Source of the DNA: Chaunax sp. Z400
Taxonomy: Eukaryota > Chordata > Actinopteri > Lophiiformes > Chaunacidae
Direction: 5' to 3'
Length of the DNA: 64,000 bases
Assembly (NCBI GenBank): GCA_037577475.1
Contig: CM075197.1
Location: forward strand, 24,914,650-24,978,649
Shown: one piece after another, positions 46,749 through 59,216 of the stretch
Layout: each line of letters opens with the position of its first letter
Position numbering within the stretch: position 1 is the stretch's first letter
Notes under the pieces: model-generated
Databases searched by the model: none
What the model saw: only the letters and a program-made list of their open reading frames with translations
Told to the model about the DNA's origin: nothing
Position numbers and translations under genes: made by a program

Positions 46749-47770
46749 GGCCCTCCCCCCCCCCTCCTCCCCCCCTTCCCCTTAGAGCCACACACAACCA
46801 GAGCCTGCCTGAATTAGGCAGTGCTACATCCTCCGTTGGAGCATCCTTGCAGGACCTTAACAGGGGAGGGGAGGAGACGAGGACAGAAACAGGGGCTGGC
46901 CTGAGGACGGCGCTGCGCTGTGTCGCACCGCCCTGTCTGAGGCACTAATGGGGATTAAGGAGCTGTCGGCCGGACTCTTCGGCCCTCTCTGTCACTCTGC
47001 ACTGTACTGTAGTGGGAGGATGGCCTCCGCTGTGCCAGACCTGCAGTGGGGTCTGTGTCCCCACATAACCACACACAGTAAAATCCCTAGGTGGGATAAC
47101 CACCTGTAAAGGGGGCAAATATCTATGTAACAAACACGTTTATATGTCGGTCACTGCCAAATGAACGGTACAAATTTGGTTCTGAACTCTCCAAACTGCA
47201 TGTGTGAATCTATCTTGCTCTCTTTGCTTATGCATACCACAGACTGCAGCGTTGCTTTGCTGTACATGTGTGCCATTTGCCTCTCTATCTGCAAGACAGG
47301 CCAGAGAAACCAACTTCGAATGTACAGATTGAACATATGGTTGTTTCAAATCATAGTTCCGATGTGTCCAGTCCTTAGAAAATCGACTCTATAATGACCA
47401 TTTCATCATTTCTTTCTTAATTATCCTGAATGGGATCGGATTAGTGATGTATTGAGGGTGAAAAAATACCTAAAATTTAGCTTTATATACTGAAAACTGA
47501 GTGAAATTTGAACGTTTTGCCTAATTTTTCACCTGTCAGTTTCAATTTAATCATTTTGCTAGGAGCCATGTTTACTATGTGACTCCAGGGTTTGTTAACT
47601 GTTCTCTACAGACACCTTTAAAGAGACGTCATACTCTTACTGCTAATTTATGTGAAGAAATGACTGGCTTCTTTCTCAGCTAAGTGAGTTAGAATCGGAA
47701 TTTATTTCCCTGCCAGACAGCAAGCAGTGTGCAAATCACTGCAGCAAATAAATATGTCCATTGTGTTTTT
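46749..47770 (+). other. asic2: Probable asic2 3'UTR
   Basis: It starts right after the TGA. The first about 45 bp are C-rich (a C10 run and more C tracts). No AATAAA occurs before 47747, and a T/GT-rich stretch follows that site. The end point near 47770 is inferred from the signal; no transcript evidence is available. Longer 3'UTRs are possible. Confidence 0.6.
47747..47752 (+). promoter_or_regulatory. Candidate polyadenylation signal AATAAA for asic2
   Basis: The first canonical AATAAA downstream of the asic2 stop, 1 kb after it. It is followed within 10 to 20 bp by a GT-rich stretch (TTGTGTTTTT) that could serve as the downstream element. Confidence 0.5.
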
Positions 47771-48256
47771 AAACCTTTATTTCAATCATAGGGTGATGAT
47801 TCAGAGATCCATTAACACTTTATTACGGATGGCACTGACACCAATTGGACAATTGTGGACAATTTTTATGATTGTAAAAAATATTTTAAAAAATCACAAT
47901 GTGGAGGGTTCAGCTGGGGGGGGGGGTTAGGATGCGGTGTCTGCTGTGTTATGGTGTAAATATCTGTCTGTGTTTTTTTGTCCTCCTAAAAACGGGTACC
48001 ATGCAGACATGCCTGAAGCAGATCTAATTTAAATGAACATCAATCTGCATCTCCCAGTAGGTGAGAATGTTATGTAACGAGCAGAAACATTAGTTGTTGA
48101 ATGTCACGCTAAAAATGAAGGACACACTCTGCTATGAGCACCAAGCTTTCTTTCCAATACAGGTTGAGCTGAAGCTTCAGTGTCCTCAGAAGCAACAGTT
48201 ACATACTATATGTGGCTTTACACCAAAAGCTTGTGTGGGACCATGCAGGAGGTTTA

Positions 48257-48699
48257 GGCCCCATTTACACGACAACCTTTTTTTTTTTTTTTACTGAAAA
48301 CGATCCCAGTAGACACAGATCCACAAATAGGATGAAAACGCTGCAGTGTACATATCAGGCAAGTAGGTGGTGGTGTAAACTTTCAAAAGCAATACCACAG
48401 AATAAGATCACAGTAATGGTCCCAGAGATATTCTAATAGCTTTGTAGCTCCATTCTCTCCCCTTCATTTAGGACTCCTTCTAGAGCGCCCTCTAGGTGAA
48501 TTGCAGCTGATTTGGGGTTAGAGATAGATTTGGGTTAGACATCGTTTTCAGAGGAGTTCCGTTTTGCCACAATTACGCTACAATGGCGTTTTCAAAAGAT
48601 TGCACTCTCGAGCCTGTTTTCAGAAGCTTGCGTTTTCAGGCCAAAACGCAACAAAACTTTGCCGTTTTTGGGTGAAGCGGTTGTCGTGTAAACGGTCCC
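48257..48699. mobile_element. PIF/Harbinger-like MITE downstream of asic2
   Basis: 443 bp bounded by TTA on both sides (48254-48256 and 48700-48702), a TWA-type target duplication. The inverted termini share TTTACACGACAACC: left GGCCCCATTTACACGACAAC; right, on the other strand, GGGACCGTTTACACGACAAC. It encodes no protein. A T15 run lies just inside the left end. Confidence 0.7.
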
Positions 48700-49104
48700 T
48701 TAGTGTAGCTGAGTCTTCTAGTCCATGATCATCCTAGCATGGTGTCTGTCATCATGGTAATGTACTTTACAGGTAGGAATGAATTCAAGTGCTTTGTTGG
48801 ACTGTTTGAATCATGATTTCCCATCTGTGCTCCACCTGCTGTCTCTGTTTGCCGTCTCATGTTGTGGCTTCAGACGAACACGATCCTCAGCCGACCTGCA
48901 GGCGTGTGAGACAGATGTCTCGCTTCCCTCGGTGGCGCCGACGCTGCCTGTTTCTTCTTACTGTGGCTTCAAATGTTATCGCAGGACAGACTTTTCTCAT
49001 TTTGTGATGCAGCATACAGTGTGTGTTTTTATTGTGAAACTATTAAATTAAAAAGGTTTTTTTTTGCAGTGGTCGCGTCCTGTTGTGACACATTTTGCAG
49101 AAAC

Positions 49105-49390
49105 TTGGTAGAAGGCTTTGGCGGATCCATGATTTTTCTTTTTCCACTTTCTCTAACATTGCAAGAACCCCGAAGGCAGCCAGTCATCTCCAAAAGTTAT
49201 TGACAAACCTGCATGAAACTTTTCAATTTGACCTCCTGTCACTTTTCAGTCACAGGTACTGGGTTGGTAACAGGTGATGCAATTTTGGGAAGGATCCATC
49301 CAACAGAACAGGAAACACTGACTCTTCTGCAAAGGCTTTTTTCCCTGCGATAAAAGTTACGGACGGATCCGAGTTATAGGTGTATGTTTA
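49105..49390 (+). repeat. Dispersed teleost repeat, copy downstream of asic2
   Basis: GGCGGATCCATGATTTTTCT, TTTCCACTTTCTCTAACATT and GCAAGA match the same repeat on the forward strand. A shorter piece with the same block lies at 13890-13975. Confidence 0.45.
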
Positions 49391-51315
49391 CATGCTGAAA
49401 TAATCCAAAATGTAACCCAACTCACAACTACATCACCCACCTGCCAGAGCGTTTGGTCCTTTGTCGGAGGCATTCTTTTTCCAGCAAAGCTCTGAAAAGT
49501 TTGCTTTTTAAGTTGCTTTTAATCACATCTTTCTACAAAAAATCAATTCAGACTTTACATCAGTCACGAACACATGCAGTAATATAATAAGTCTACAATT
49601 ATGCTGGAGACTATGTAGGCATAGAAATCCATCCAATAGGGTTCAGACAGGATTGAAAGACAGACACATAAAAATAAAAAGCCCAAACTGCATCTATTAA
49701 AATGTGGTAAACAATGTCAGAAGAGTTTCAAGCCTTTAAAGAGTCAAATTTCTGTGCATAGCTGAAGTTTTTCCGCCTTGGAGCCGCATCCATATACTGT
49801 GTCGTTTCTCAGGAGGTTTGGACAGTGAACTATGAAGTAACTCAGACATTCTCATCCTTTACAAGTGGCAGTTGGGAAGAATGAGAGTGAGTTTGCACAC
49901 AAAGAGCCTGACAATCCCCCAGAAAGAAGTGGAGAGTTGCACGCCATGCCGGATCAAATGTACCCTAGCTTGGCAAGGTCCAATTTTCCCTCTGACATCC
50001 CAGATGCATGCACGTAATGGTGGCTGAAGTGTTCTCCGATTCAGCCTTAAACGATGACAGCAGCTCAGAGGAGTCGCGCCAGTGCAGCGGAAAAAATCGG
50101 CTTGAAACCTGATTCAGCTTGCCGGTCAGGTTTTTATTAAGCATAAGAAAATCCAGCAGCGGATGCATTGAGTACCGAAGCTCAGAGAATAATGTGTCTG
50201 TCATGTACTCTGGTTACACATTTGTTCCAGTCTAGTAAAATGTCTGATTGTAGTGATTAGCTGAATACAGTACTGAGGGACTGTCCTCATAACGACGTCT
50301 AGTTTAGTTTAGCTAGAGAACATAGCAGGGGGTTACCTATTTGAGTTAAATATAGCAGAAAATGATGGTTTGTACCTGTCTTAATATTCAAAACGTAGCC
50401 ATAATGTTTTATCTGGGAGCTGCTGCAGGCTGAGCTTCAGTTCTCAGTTCATTTGGCAGATAGTTGAGAGAGAGGAAATGGCCTGCAGGTCAGCTGTAGC
50501 GCATCAGAAACTTGTAGTAAATATACCGGTCGCCTTGGTAGATTGGGATGTGCAACAAAGCAGTGGCTTCACAGGTTAACAAACCATTGTAGAAACAATA
50601 AGGTCAAATACTTCAGTGCGTTTGTGTTTAATGAATCAGTTTCGTGTGTTCAACAAAAGGTTGTGTCTCAGACAAAGACGAAAAAGGAAGCCAATTAATG
50701 TTAAAGTCCAGCAGGTACCAAATGGTTCATGCACAGAATCTATTAATCTAAATGATCAGATATTTGGCTCTGCTTTATTCCCTTTAACAGAGATTTAAGG
50801 TTTTCCTGTCACTTTATTAAAAGAGGTACATTTTTAAGGACACAACAGCACAAAAAACTTCTTAAATTGTACATTTATTTAGAAAATGTACAATTAATGT
50901 TTTTTCCTGAATTCTGTTTGCACAGATGTTAAAGTTTTGATGTTAGAGTTGCATTTCTGAGAGATTTTTTTCTTTTAAATCATCAAAAACAACTTGTAAA
51001 TAAATTCAGGACAGACTTCATAGGGAGAGATGTTTTTGTCTGATCCCTTTGTCCTTGTTTCACAAGTCATTAATTTCTGTGTGATGAAGATGAGGTGATG
51101 CCGTGCGACAAATTAAAAAATACTCAGCCCTAAAGCTACATGCTGATGAACGCATACCCAAAAACCTCTTTGCATCAAAACAACACATACAGTCAGATAC
51201 AGTCAGAAGAGCTTTGTTTTTGTGATGTCTGTAGGAGATCCGTATACGTCAGAAAGTCTGAGGATTTTTTAATATACTTGATTTTTACCACTCTTGGTGT
51301 GAGTTTTGTCAACAA

Positions 51316-51512
51316 CATTCATACATCTGTACGTCCTTTACGCCGACATTGATACAACTGCAGGAAGGCAGTGAAGTGTCAAATGTTTCAACAACAGCAA
51401 ATATGGCGACAGTCTGAGGAGGTTGTGAAAATCTACCCAGTAAATACAAAGCATCAAAAGTGGAGGTAATGATGGTCTGTGAGGTCGTTAAATACATCAA
51501 GACTTGAGGACA
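51316..51512. mobile_element. MITE copy D (same family), both termini lost
   Basis: CATACATCTGTACGTCCTTT, CCGACATTGATACAACTGCA and GTGAATTT-free interior blocks align with copy B at 16540-16740, including AATACAAAGCATCAAAAG and CATCAAGACTTGAGGA. Confidence 0.6.
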
Positions 51513-52659
51513 TGAAGAAAGTACAGAACATATCAGGGTGGCAGATTGAAACTAGAACATTTTTTTGGGGGGGGAGTCTATTTTTAAACCACAAACTGAC
51601 AGTGTTTCCCATTTAATTCTCCATCCTCCAGTTCAGTCCCACAGCATCTCCAACCAGCTCTCTGGGTGCATCGCTGACGACAGCGCAGTTAACCTTGAGA
51701 TCTATTATTAACTGTGCAAATTTCATGTCCTAAAATATGCAGCATGGTTGAATTTTTAACTAAAACCAGACACCAAAGAGCAAAAGTGTTGACTTTACTG
51801 AATATGGTCTGTGTTTAGCTCTGACAGAGTGTGCTTACTATAATTGAAATTCTCCCAACAGGTACCGCACCCCAAGACAATATAACGTGTACACTCCCTG
51901 TCTATTACCTGGGGCTAAATCATATTTAATTACCTGTTGTCTCTGTTTATTACTTAAGCAAGGTAATTGCTAATTTAATCACAAGCCATAACTCATCAGG
52001 GTGCTCTTTTCCTGTGCTCCTAACAAGCTCCTGGGAAATCAGTGGCATTCCGAATAGTTAACTTGTCTAATAAACCATTCGGCTAATGAAACGACAGACG
52101 CATCCACCTGACCAGATGTCGTGTGTCAGCGTTACTGAGATCCTTCAGGACACTTTTGCAGGCGTACGAGGGAGTTTGTGCTTGCCATGATAATTACTGC
52201 AACAAGGCTGTGACATCCCACATGCCTCTCCAGTCGTAAGAGCCTGATGAGCGAAAGCGCCGCACAAATTCCCTCAAAGGGATTTCGAGGAAGACTTTGA
52301 AGCTCAAGTTATGCATCGTCGTGTGTGTCGGGCTCTGCTCATGTGGACAGTAGAGGCATATCCTAAAAATTCTAACGTCCTGCATATTTTGTAGAATTAG
52401 ATTAAGAAACTTGATGTGAAGAAAGGAAGAGTTTAAAATCAACTTTGTTGGCATGATTCCTCAGGCTGACTTGACAGACTTGTCAGGATATGATTTGTCG
52501 TAAACATTATGGGGTATAGAAGGGGGGAAAAAAGTGCCACAGACGTTTGTATTTATTTTTCTGGATTGTCTCAAATCTTTGTTTAAAGTTTCACAGAGAT
52601 GTTCATTTGGTGAAATTTCTCACAACTTGTCCACATCTTAAACATAGAGAGGAAGCTGA

Positions 52660-52858
52660 AGAATGTGGTTTGTTTTACACAGCAAGAGGGTTCTGGGTTC
52701 AAAACCAGACCTGGGGCCTTTTTCTGTGTGGTTTTTGCATGTGTGGGGTGTCAGCGTTGGTTCTCTCCAGGTACTCCGGCTTCCTAGCACAGTCCCTAAA
52801 CATGCAATATAGGTGGAATTGGTGACTTTAAATTATCCATAGGTGTGAATGGTGCTTT
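52660..52858 (+). mobile_element. SINE-like dispersed repeat, second copy
   Basis: Same order of blocks as at 28495: CAGCAAGAGGGTTCTGGGTT, then GGCCTTTTTCTGTGTGG, CTCCAGGTACTCCGGCTTCC and GGTGACTTTAAATTATCC. The B-box-like stretch is decayed (GGTTCAAAACC). Confidence 0.6.
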
Positions 52859-53215
52859 GACCCAATACATGTTGCCCCCCCTCCAAATATATATTTTAAT
52901 CTCCCTGATTCAGAGATTCATCGGGATTATGATCCAGATCTGGATCACATTGTGCATAGTGGTGGGACATCATAAGTTGTCCATGCCTGGGTATTTTTAA
53001 TATCAATTGTCTTATTATTTTTCTTGATATGGTAAAAATCGTTAAAAAATAAATAAATGAATAAAAAAGAGGCTCTAATTCGCAATTTTTAGTAAAGTGA
53101 AAATGTGATCCAGAAACTGAATTAAATTCTCGCTTAATTTTTTTTAATTTTCGTGATATCAAACAGAAAGACAAACAAACAAGCAAACAAGTGTGGGTGA
53201 TCTCATAACCTCCAA
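52855..53215 (+). repeat. Dispersed repeat copy R2
   Basis: Uninterrupted counterpart of R1: CCAATACATGTTGCCCCCCC, ATATATATTTTAATCTCCC, TCATAAGTTGTCCATGCCTG and AAGTGAAAATGTGATCCAGA. It ends in a CAAACAAACAAGCAAACAAG tract. Confidence 0.6.
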
Positions 53216-55964
53216 CTCTGGTTGGCAGAAGTAACAATTCATCCTTAAGAAAACTTTGGATTACTGAACCACATTTGTTGTCAATCCATATATAGTTTTA
53301 GTTCAGTCAGACACGAGTTTGAAATGTTTATTATCACAACAGCAGAACATGCAGTAGTTTTGGTTTGACGTCTACGCTCCGACCTTCATCACTCCTCGCA
53401 GAGGGGGTTAATGAGAAATTGTTGCCGCTTAAATCGTCCACCAATTGGGAGGGTGTGTTACATGACGTTTGAGGAGGATGAGGCATTGTGAGTATTAAAC
53501 ACAATACTCACTCATGTGAGTATTGTAGCATGGCTAAAAATACCAAATACGCTGTTAAAATTTCAAATCTTACCAAGACAGAATGTTTCTGCACATTATC
53601 TTACAGAGGCTACATGATAATTGATTAAAAATAAAGATGTAATTTAATTGAAAGATTGTATGGCAAAGATCTGAAAGGATCATTTCTCTTCCCTGAAATA
53701 ACCCAATTAAATAATGACATATTCTAACATCAAAACCTCAATAAGAGGACAAAGAACTGATGTTACTGGAAGCTACAAAATATACAAAACTCTCTAAAGA
53801 AATAGAATCTAATCACAACCTTGCAGCACAAATAATAAAACCAAGTAAAATTCAAATTTTGATCTCAATTAAAATTGTTAAGTGAATAATAAAAAACTGC
53901 AAATCCCAAAGCAATCTCAGCCAATAAGTGTTCACTTCTGTGTGTGTTAATGTGTGTGTTGTCCTCAGTAAAATAATATTGTGCCAACCAGAGATCGATC
54001 ACATTACCTACGGGGGGGGGATCAAGGCCAAAATAATGAAACCAAAGACACAAGGTAAACCTTTACAGAAGAGCCTCCACAATTGCAACCATTTGTTCAC
54101 TGGCTCATCCATCACAGAGAAATCTACTTACTCCAAGTTACATTCTGGAAAAAGTAATCTGGGGAGATTACTGCACGGCCTTCATGCTGCACAGTACCTG
54201 AGATGCAGCACAGATGAGATTAGATGGCCTGATAGTGGAGGAGCAGGCCGCTGCTGTGGGCTCTCATGACCAGATGTTGAGTTCTGATTCAATAATATGA
54301 CATTTTTCTAGTATCACTCCTGAGAATTATGTATTTACCAGCTTTTTATTTCACCTCATATCTCACAGCACAAGTGAGTAAATAAAGTCAAGTGTGACAA
54401 GAGTCTCAGGGCCTGAAGGCAGTCAGAAAAAAAAAGATGTTAACATTATCATCACAAAACATTTTTAGGGTGAAAACATCTTTTATATCATCTCCTGGCA
54501 AAAGAATATCTGTCCCTCAGTGGACCGCCTCATGTTCTGCCTGCGCCATCTAGTGGTGATATATATGTAACAGGTCACTTTATGATCTCAATGTCTCCGA
54601 TGACATTATAAAGACGCCATATAAACCTCTATAATCACGTCATGATGGGGTCAGTTTGCTGATAAAAACCTTAATTAAATGGACAAATAATTCAAAATTC
54701 AATCTCACAGAGATGTGGAGCAACCATCAAACCTCTTCTGAACCGTGACCAAGTGTGATTTTATATTATGATTCATAGCCAAATGTCTAAAAGTATGTAG
54801 ACACCTAAACATTTCCCTAAATGAGTCTTGAACTTCTCATTACAAAACTTAAACATCCTCCGTCCTCTATGAACAAATAAAAAAACAGCTTGAACATCTT
54901 TCACAACCAAAATTTCAGACCTAATTGTCTACAATAGAATTCATCGCTTGCTTGCTTTATTTATTTGTTTATTTTTTTAGTTTATTTTATTTTTAATAAT
55001 GAATAATGAATAATGAATTTTATATGATGTCATCTTGTTGACTTTGAAGAGTTGGTCAGGTGGATGTCATTTTATTTTATTTACCTGCTATGCTATTAGA
55101 CTAGAGAACATTTCCAAATGAAGCTTTAAGAACTATATAGATTATAAATCTTTTAATAGGATGACAACACCTGGCAGGAGCTTAAGAGACTCAGGCTTGC
55201 TGCCGACACATCAACAGGAGCAGATGGATAATGGCTTAATTTATTTGTGACACGTTATCATTGTTTACACAGAGCAAATCAAACATCTGCACAGAGAAGA
55301 CATACCAGGTAAGACAAGACTTTTTTTTATATTATACAGAATTAAATACAGCAAACAGACATTAAAATTCACTGCAAATCTTCCTGTAGTCATTTGTAGA
55401 GGTCAGCCTTTCCTGATTTGATCTCTGTTGGAAATTAAATAAGGTTATTTCCTCTGATGCCATGCTTTTGTTAACAAACACTTCTTCTCTGACCCCATAA
55501 TTCAAACAGGAAAATGAGCGAGAAGTTCACCCTCTTTAATCTGAAGGTCACCTCATTCATCTCCAAAAGAAAAGAAATACAAGCCCTCACATGAGAGCTG
55601 CGTACTAAATACCACTCTATCTTCAGGTGAAGCTGCTGTGCCAAACATCATATACCTGTAATTGAATTCAGATTCAATTATAGCTCAACATATCATCATT
55701 ACAGCCGTCCTCAAGGCCCAAACTCGCCTTAGACAAGGTTCATGTTGATCTTTTATTTTATTTTACCACCATACATCCTTCAATACACACTCAATGTTTA
55801 TCCTCATTGACTGACGATTAAATATAACTTTTTTTGACGTCTCAAACTCCCATTTGATTATGTTCTACCATCAAATAATCAGGTTTAGAAGGTACAATCT
55901 TCAACAAAGCCTCCCTGAAAATGAGTAAGTACACAACTAGTTTGAATTCTTTGCATGGTTTCAT

Positions 55965-56650
55965 AGTTAGGGTTAGGGATAGGGTTGGGGCTAAGGTTAT
56001 GGTAAGGGTTGGGGCTATGGTTAGGGTTAGGGTTTAGGCTAGGGTTAGGGTTAGGGTTAGGGTTTGGGCTAGGGTTAGGGTTAGGGTTTGGGTTGGGGCT
56101 AGGGTTAGGGTTAGGGTTAGGGTTTGGGCTAGGGTTAGGGTTAAGGTTAGGGTTAGGGCTAGGGTTAGGGTTAGGGTTTGGGTTGGGGCTAGGGTTAGGG
56201 TTAGGGTTTGGGCTAGGGTTAGGGTTTGGGCTAGGGTTAGGGTTAGGGTTTAGGCTAGGGTTAGGGTTAGGGTTAGGGTTTGGGCTAGGGTTAGGGTTAG
56301 GGTTTGGGTTGGGGCTAGGGTTAGGGTTTGGGCTAGGGTTAGGGTTAGGGTTTGGGCTAGGGTTAGGGTTAAGGTTAGGGTTAGGGCTAGGGTTAGGGTT
56401 AGGGTTAGGGTTAGGGTTAGGGTTTGGGTTGGGGCTAGGGTTAGGGTTAGGGTTTGGGCTAGGGTTAGGGTTTGGGCCAGGGTTAGGGTTAGGATTTGGG
56501 TTGCGGCTAGGGTTAGGGTTAGGGTTGGGGCTAGGGTTAGGGTTAGGGTTAGGGTTTGGGTTGGGGCTAGGATTAGGGTTTGGGTTGGGGCTAGGGTTAG
56601 GGTTAGGGTTTGGGTTAGTGTTGGGGCTAGGCTTAGGGTTAGGGTTTGGG
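55965..56650 (+). repeat. Telomere-like array, block 1
   Basis: About 690 bp of TTAGGG hexamers with frequent variants TTTGGG, GCTAGGG and TTGGGG. The left edge is degenerate (GCTAAGG, TTATGG). The + strand is the G-rich strand. Two + frames stay open because TTAGGG reads Leu-Gly or Arg-Val and only the third frame has TAG. Confidence 0.97.
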
Positions 56651-57198
56651 TATAGGGATAAAAAGCGGTATCGTACCCCCATCCGATACCTCTTAATGTG
56701 AATAACTTTTGATAGGAAGGTCGTAGCGATATGAAACCACGCTTTTTGAACACTAATTAGGTCACGGCCTTTCCGATGGTACCACCCACTTGTCTCTACG
56801 ACCTTCCGTTCCGGAGCTACGTCACTTCCTTTGCCCTTACATAGCTGTATCTCGGGAATAGAAGGTCGTAGAGACTTGGGGAGAAGTCTGGCGTGTTCAG
56901 AGACCCCGAATTATGGCAGACGGATCTTGGAGCCGAGACTCCACGACCTTCCCTTCCTGAGTTATACTTAAGTTTATTTTTCCACTGAAGTGAATGGGGT
57001 TTGGTGCGCCTATACTGAATATGTGTATCTCGGGAACGGAAGGTCGTAGAGACTCGTGGAGAAGCCTGGCATGTTCAGAGACCCCGAATCATGGCAGACG
57101 GATCTTGGACCCGAGTCTCTATGACCTTCCGTTCCCGAGTTATAGATTAAAATGTGTCCCCCATTGGAAATGAATAGTTTACGGATGGATTGAAAATC
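56651..57198. repeat. Non-telomeric spacer, copy 1
   Basis: 548 bp separating telomere-like blocks. It begins TATAGGGATAAAAAGCGGTA and ends at GGATGGATTGAAAATC. It contains two tandem units of about 177 bp (from 56846 and from 57023), each starting TGTATCTCGGGAA and carrying GGAAGGTCGTAGAGACT plus, about 85 bp on, its inverted counterpart. A further partial inverted arm lies at about 56796. No coding frame. The family is unknown to me. Confidence 0.93.
57030..57138. repeat. 25-bp dyad inside the spacer
   Basis: 57030-57054 (TCGGGAACGGAAGGTCGTAG...) is complementary to 57114-57138 with one mismatch, 59 bases apart. The same arrangement recurs in the other 177-bp unit and in the second spacer. 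Confidence 0.9.
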
Positions 57199-57710
57199 AG
57201 GGTTGGAGTCAGGGGGGTTAGGATTGGGGCTAGGGTTAGGGTTAGGATTGGGGCTAGGGTTAGGGTTAGGGTTAGGATTTGGGCTAGGGTTAGGGTTAGG
57301 GTTAGGGTTTGGGCTAGGGTTAGGGTTTGGGCTAGGTTTAGGGTTAGGGTTTGGGTTGGGGCTAGGGTTAGGGTTTGGGTTGGGGCTAGGGTTAGGGTTT
57401 GGGCTAGGGTTAGGGTTAGGGTTGGGGCTAGGGTTAGGGTTAGGGCTAGGGCTACGGTTATGGTTAGGGTTAGGGTTTGGGTTTGGGCTAGGGTTAGGGT
57501 TAGGGTTAGGGTTTGGGCTAGGGTTAGGGTTAGGGTTTGGGTTGGGGCTAGGGTTAGGGTTAGGGTTAGGGTTTGGGCTAGGGTTAGGGTTTTGGCTAGG
57601 GTTAGGGTTAGGGTTTGGGTTGGGGCTAGGGTTAGGGTTAGGGTTTGGGCTAGGGTTAGGGTTAGGGCTAGGGTTAGGGTTGGGGCTAGGGTTAGGGTTA
57701 GGGTTTAGGC

Positions 57711-59216
57711 TAGGGTTAGGGTTAGGGTTAGGGTTTGGGCTAGGGTTAGGGTTAGGGTTTGGCCTAGGGTTAGGGTTACGGTTAGGGTTAGAGTTTGGAT
57801 TGGGGCTAGGGTTAGGGTTAGGGTTTAGGCTAGGGTTAGGGTTTGGGCTAGGGTTAGGGTTTAGGCTAGGGTTGGGGTTAGGGTTAGGGCTAGGGTTATG
57901 GTTAGGGTTTGGGTTGGGGCTAGGGTTAGGGTTAGGGTTTGGGCTAGGGTTAGGGTTTGGGCTACGGTTAGGGTTAGGGTTAGGGTTAGGGTTTGGGTTG
58001 GGGCTAGGGTTAGGGTTAGGGTTAGGGTTTGGGTTTGGGTTGGGGCTAGGGTTAGGGTTTGGGCTAGGGTAAGGGTTAGGGCTAGGGTTAGGGTTGGGGC
58101 TAGGGTTAGGGTTAGGGTTTGGGCTAGGGTTAGGGTTAGGGTTAGAGTTAGGGTTAGGATTTGGGTTGGGGTTAGGGTTTGGGTTGGGGTTAGGGTTAGG
58201 GTTAGGGTTGGGGCTAGGGTTAGGGTTAGGGTTAGGGTTTGGGCTAGGGTTAGGGTTAGGGTTTGGGCTAGGGTTAGGGTTTGGGTTGGGGCTAGGGTTA
58301 GGGTTAGGGTTTGGGCTAGGGTTAGGGTTAGGGTTAGGGTTTGGGTTGGGGCTAGGGTTAGGGTTAGGGTTTGGGCTAGGGTTAGGGTTAGGGTTTGGGC
58401 TAGGGTTAGGGTTAGGGTTTGGGCTAGGGTTAGGGTTTGGGTTGGGGCTAGGGTTAGGGTTAGGGTTAGGGTTTGGGCTAGGGTTAGGGTTAGGGTTAGG
58501 GTTTGGGTTGGGGCTAGGGTTAGGGTTAGGGTTTGGGCTAGGGTTAGGGTTAGGGTTTGGGCTAGGGTTAGGGTTTGGGCTAGGGTTAGGGTTTGGGTTG
58601 GGGCTAGGGTTAGGGCTAGGGTTAGGGTTAGGGTTTGGGCTAGGGTTAGGGTTAGGGTTTAGGCTAGGGTTAGGGTTAGGGTTTGGGCTAGGGTTAGGGT
58701 TAGGGTTAGGGTTTGGGTTGGGGCTAGGGTTAGGGTTAGGGTTTGGGCTAGGGTTAGGGTTAGGGTTTGGGCTAGGGTTAGGGTTAGGGTTAGGGTTGGG
58801 GCTAGGGTTAGGGTTAGGGTTGGGGCTAGGGTTAGGGTTGGGGCTAGGGCTAGGGTTAGGGTTTGGATTGGGGCTAGGGTTAGGGTTAGGGTTTAGGCTA
58901 GGGTTAGGGTTAGGGTTAGGGTTTGGGCTAGGGTTAGGGTTTGGGTTTGGGTTGGGGCTAGGGTTAGGGTTAGGGTTTGGATTGGGGCTAGGGTTAGGGT
59001 TAGGGTTTAGGCTAGGGTTAGGGTTAGGGTTTAGGCTAGGGTTAGGGTTAGGGTTAGGGTTTGGGCTAGGGTTAGGGTTAGGGTTTGGATTGGGGCTAGG
59101 GTTAGGGTTAGGGTTTATGCTAGCGTTAGGGTTAGGGTTAGGGTTTGGGCTAGGGTTAGGGTTAGGGTTTGGGTTGGGGCTAGGGTTAGGGTTAGGGTTA
59201 GGGTTTGGGCTAGGGT
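57711..59216 (+). repeat. 1506-bp higher-order unit, copy 1
   Basis: Every stretch I compared is identical to 59217-60722 at an offset of exactly 1506 bp (251 x 6). This includes rare markers TTTGGCCTAGGG (57758), TTACGG, TTAGAGTTTGG and TTTATGCTAGCG (59114). Confidence 0.9.

Larger units (their letters stand above)
47771..55964. other. Intergenic DNA between asic2 and the telomere-like arrays
   Basis: No gene is recognised on either strand. It contains a MITE at 48257-48699, a dispersed repeat at 49105-49390, a MITE-like copy at 51316-51512, a SINE-like copy at 52660-52858 joined to a repeat copy at 52855-53215, and AT-rich DNA around 54960-55020. The remaining stretches (49400-51300, 53240-54950, 55030-55960) show only short chance reading frames. 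Confidence 0.75.

Noticed and set aside
49965..50204. 79-codon minus-strand frame downstream of asic2
   Set aside because: Composition is protein-like, but no family is recognised and no splice partners are visible.
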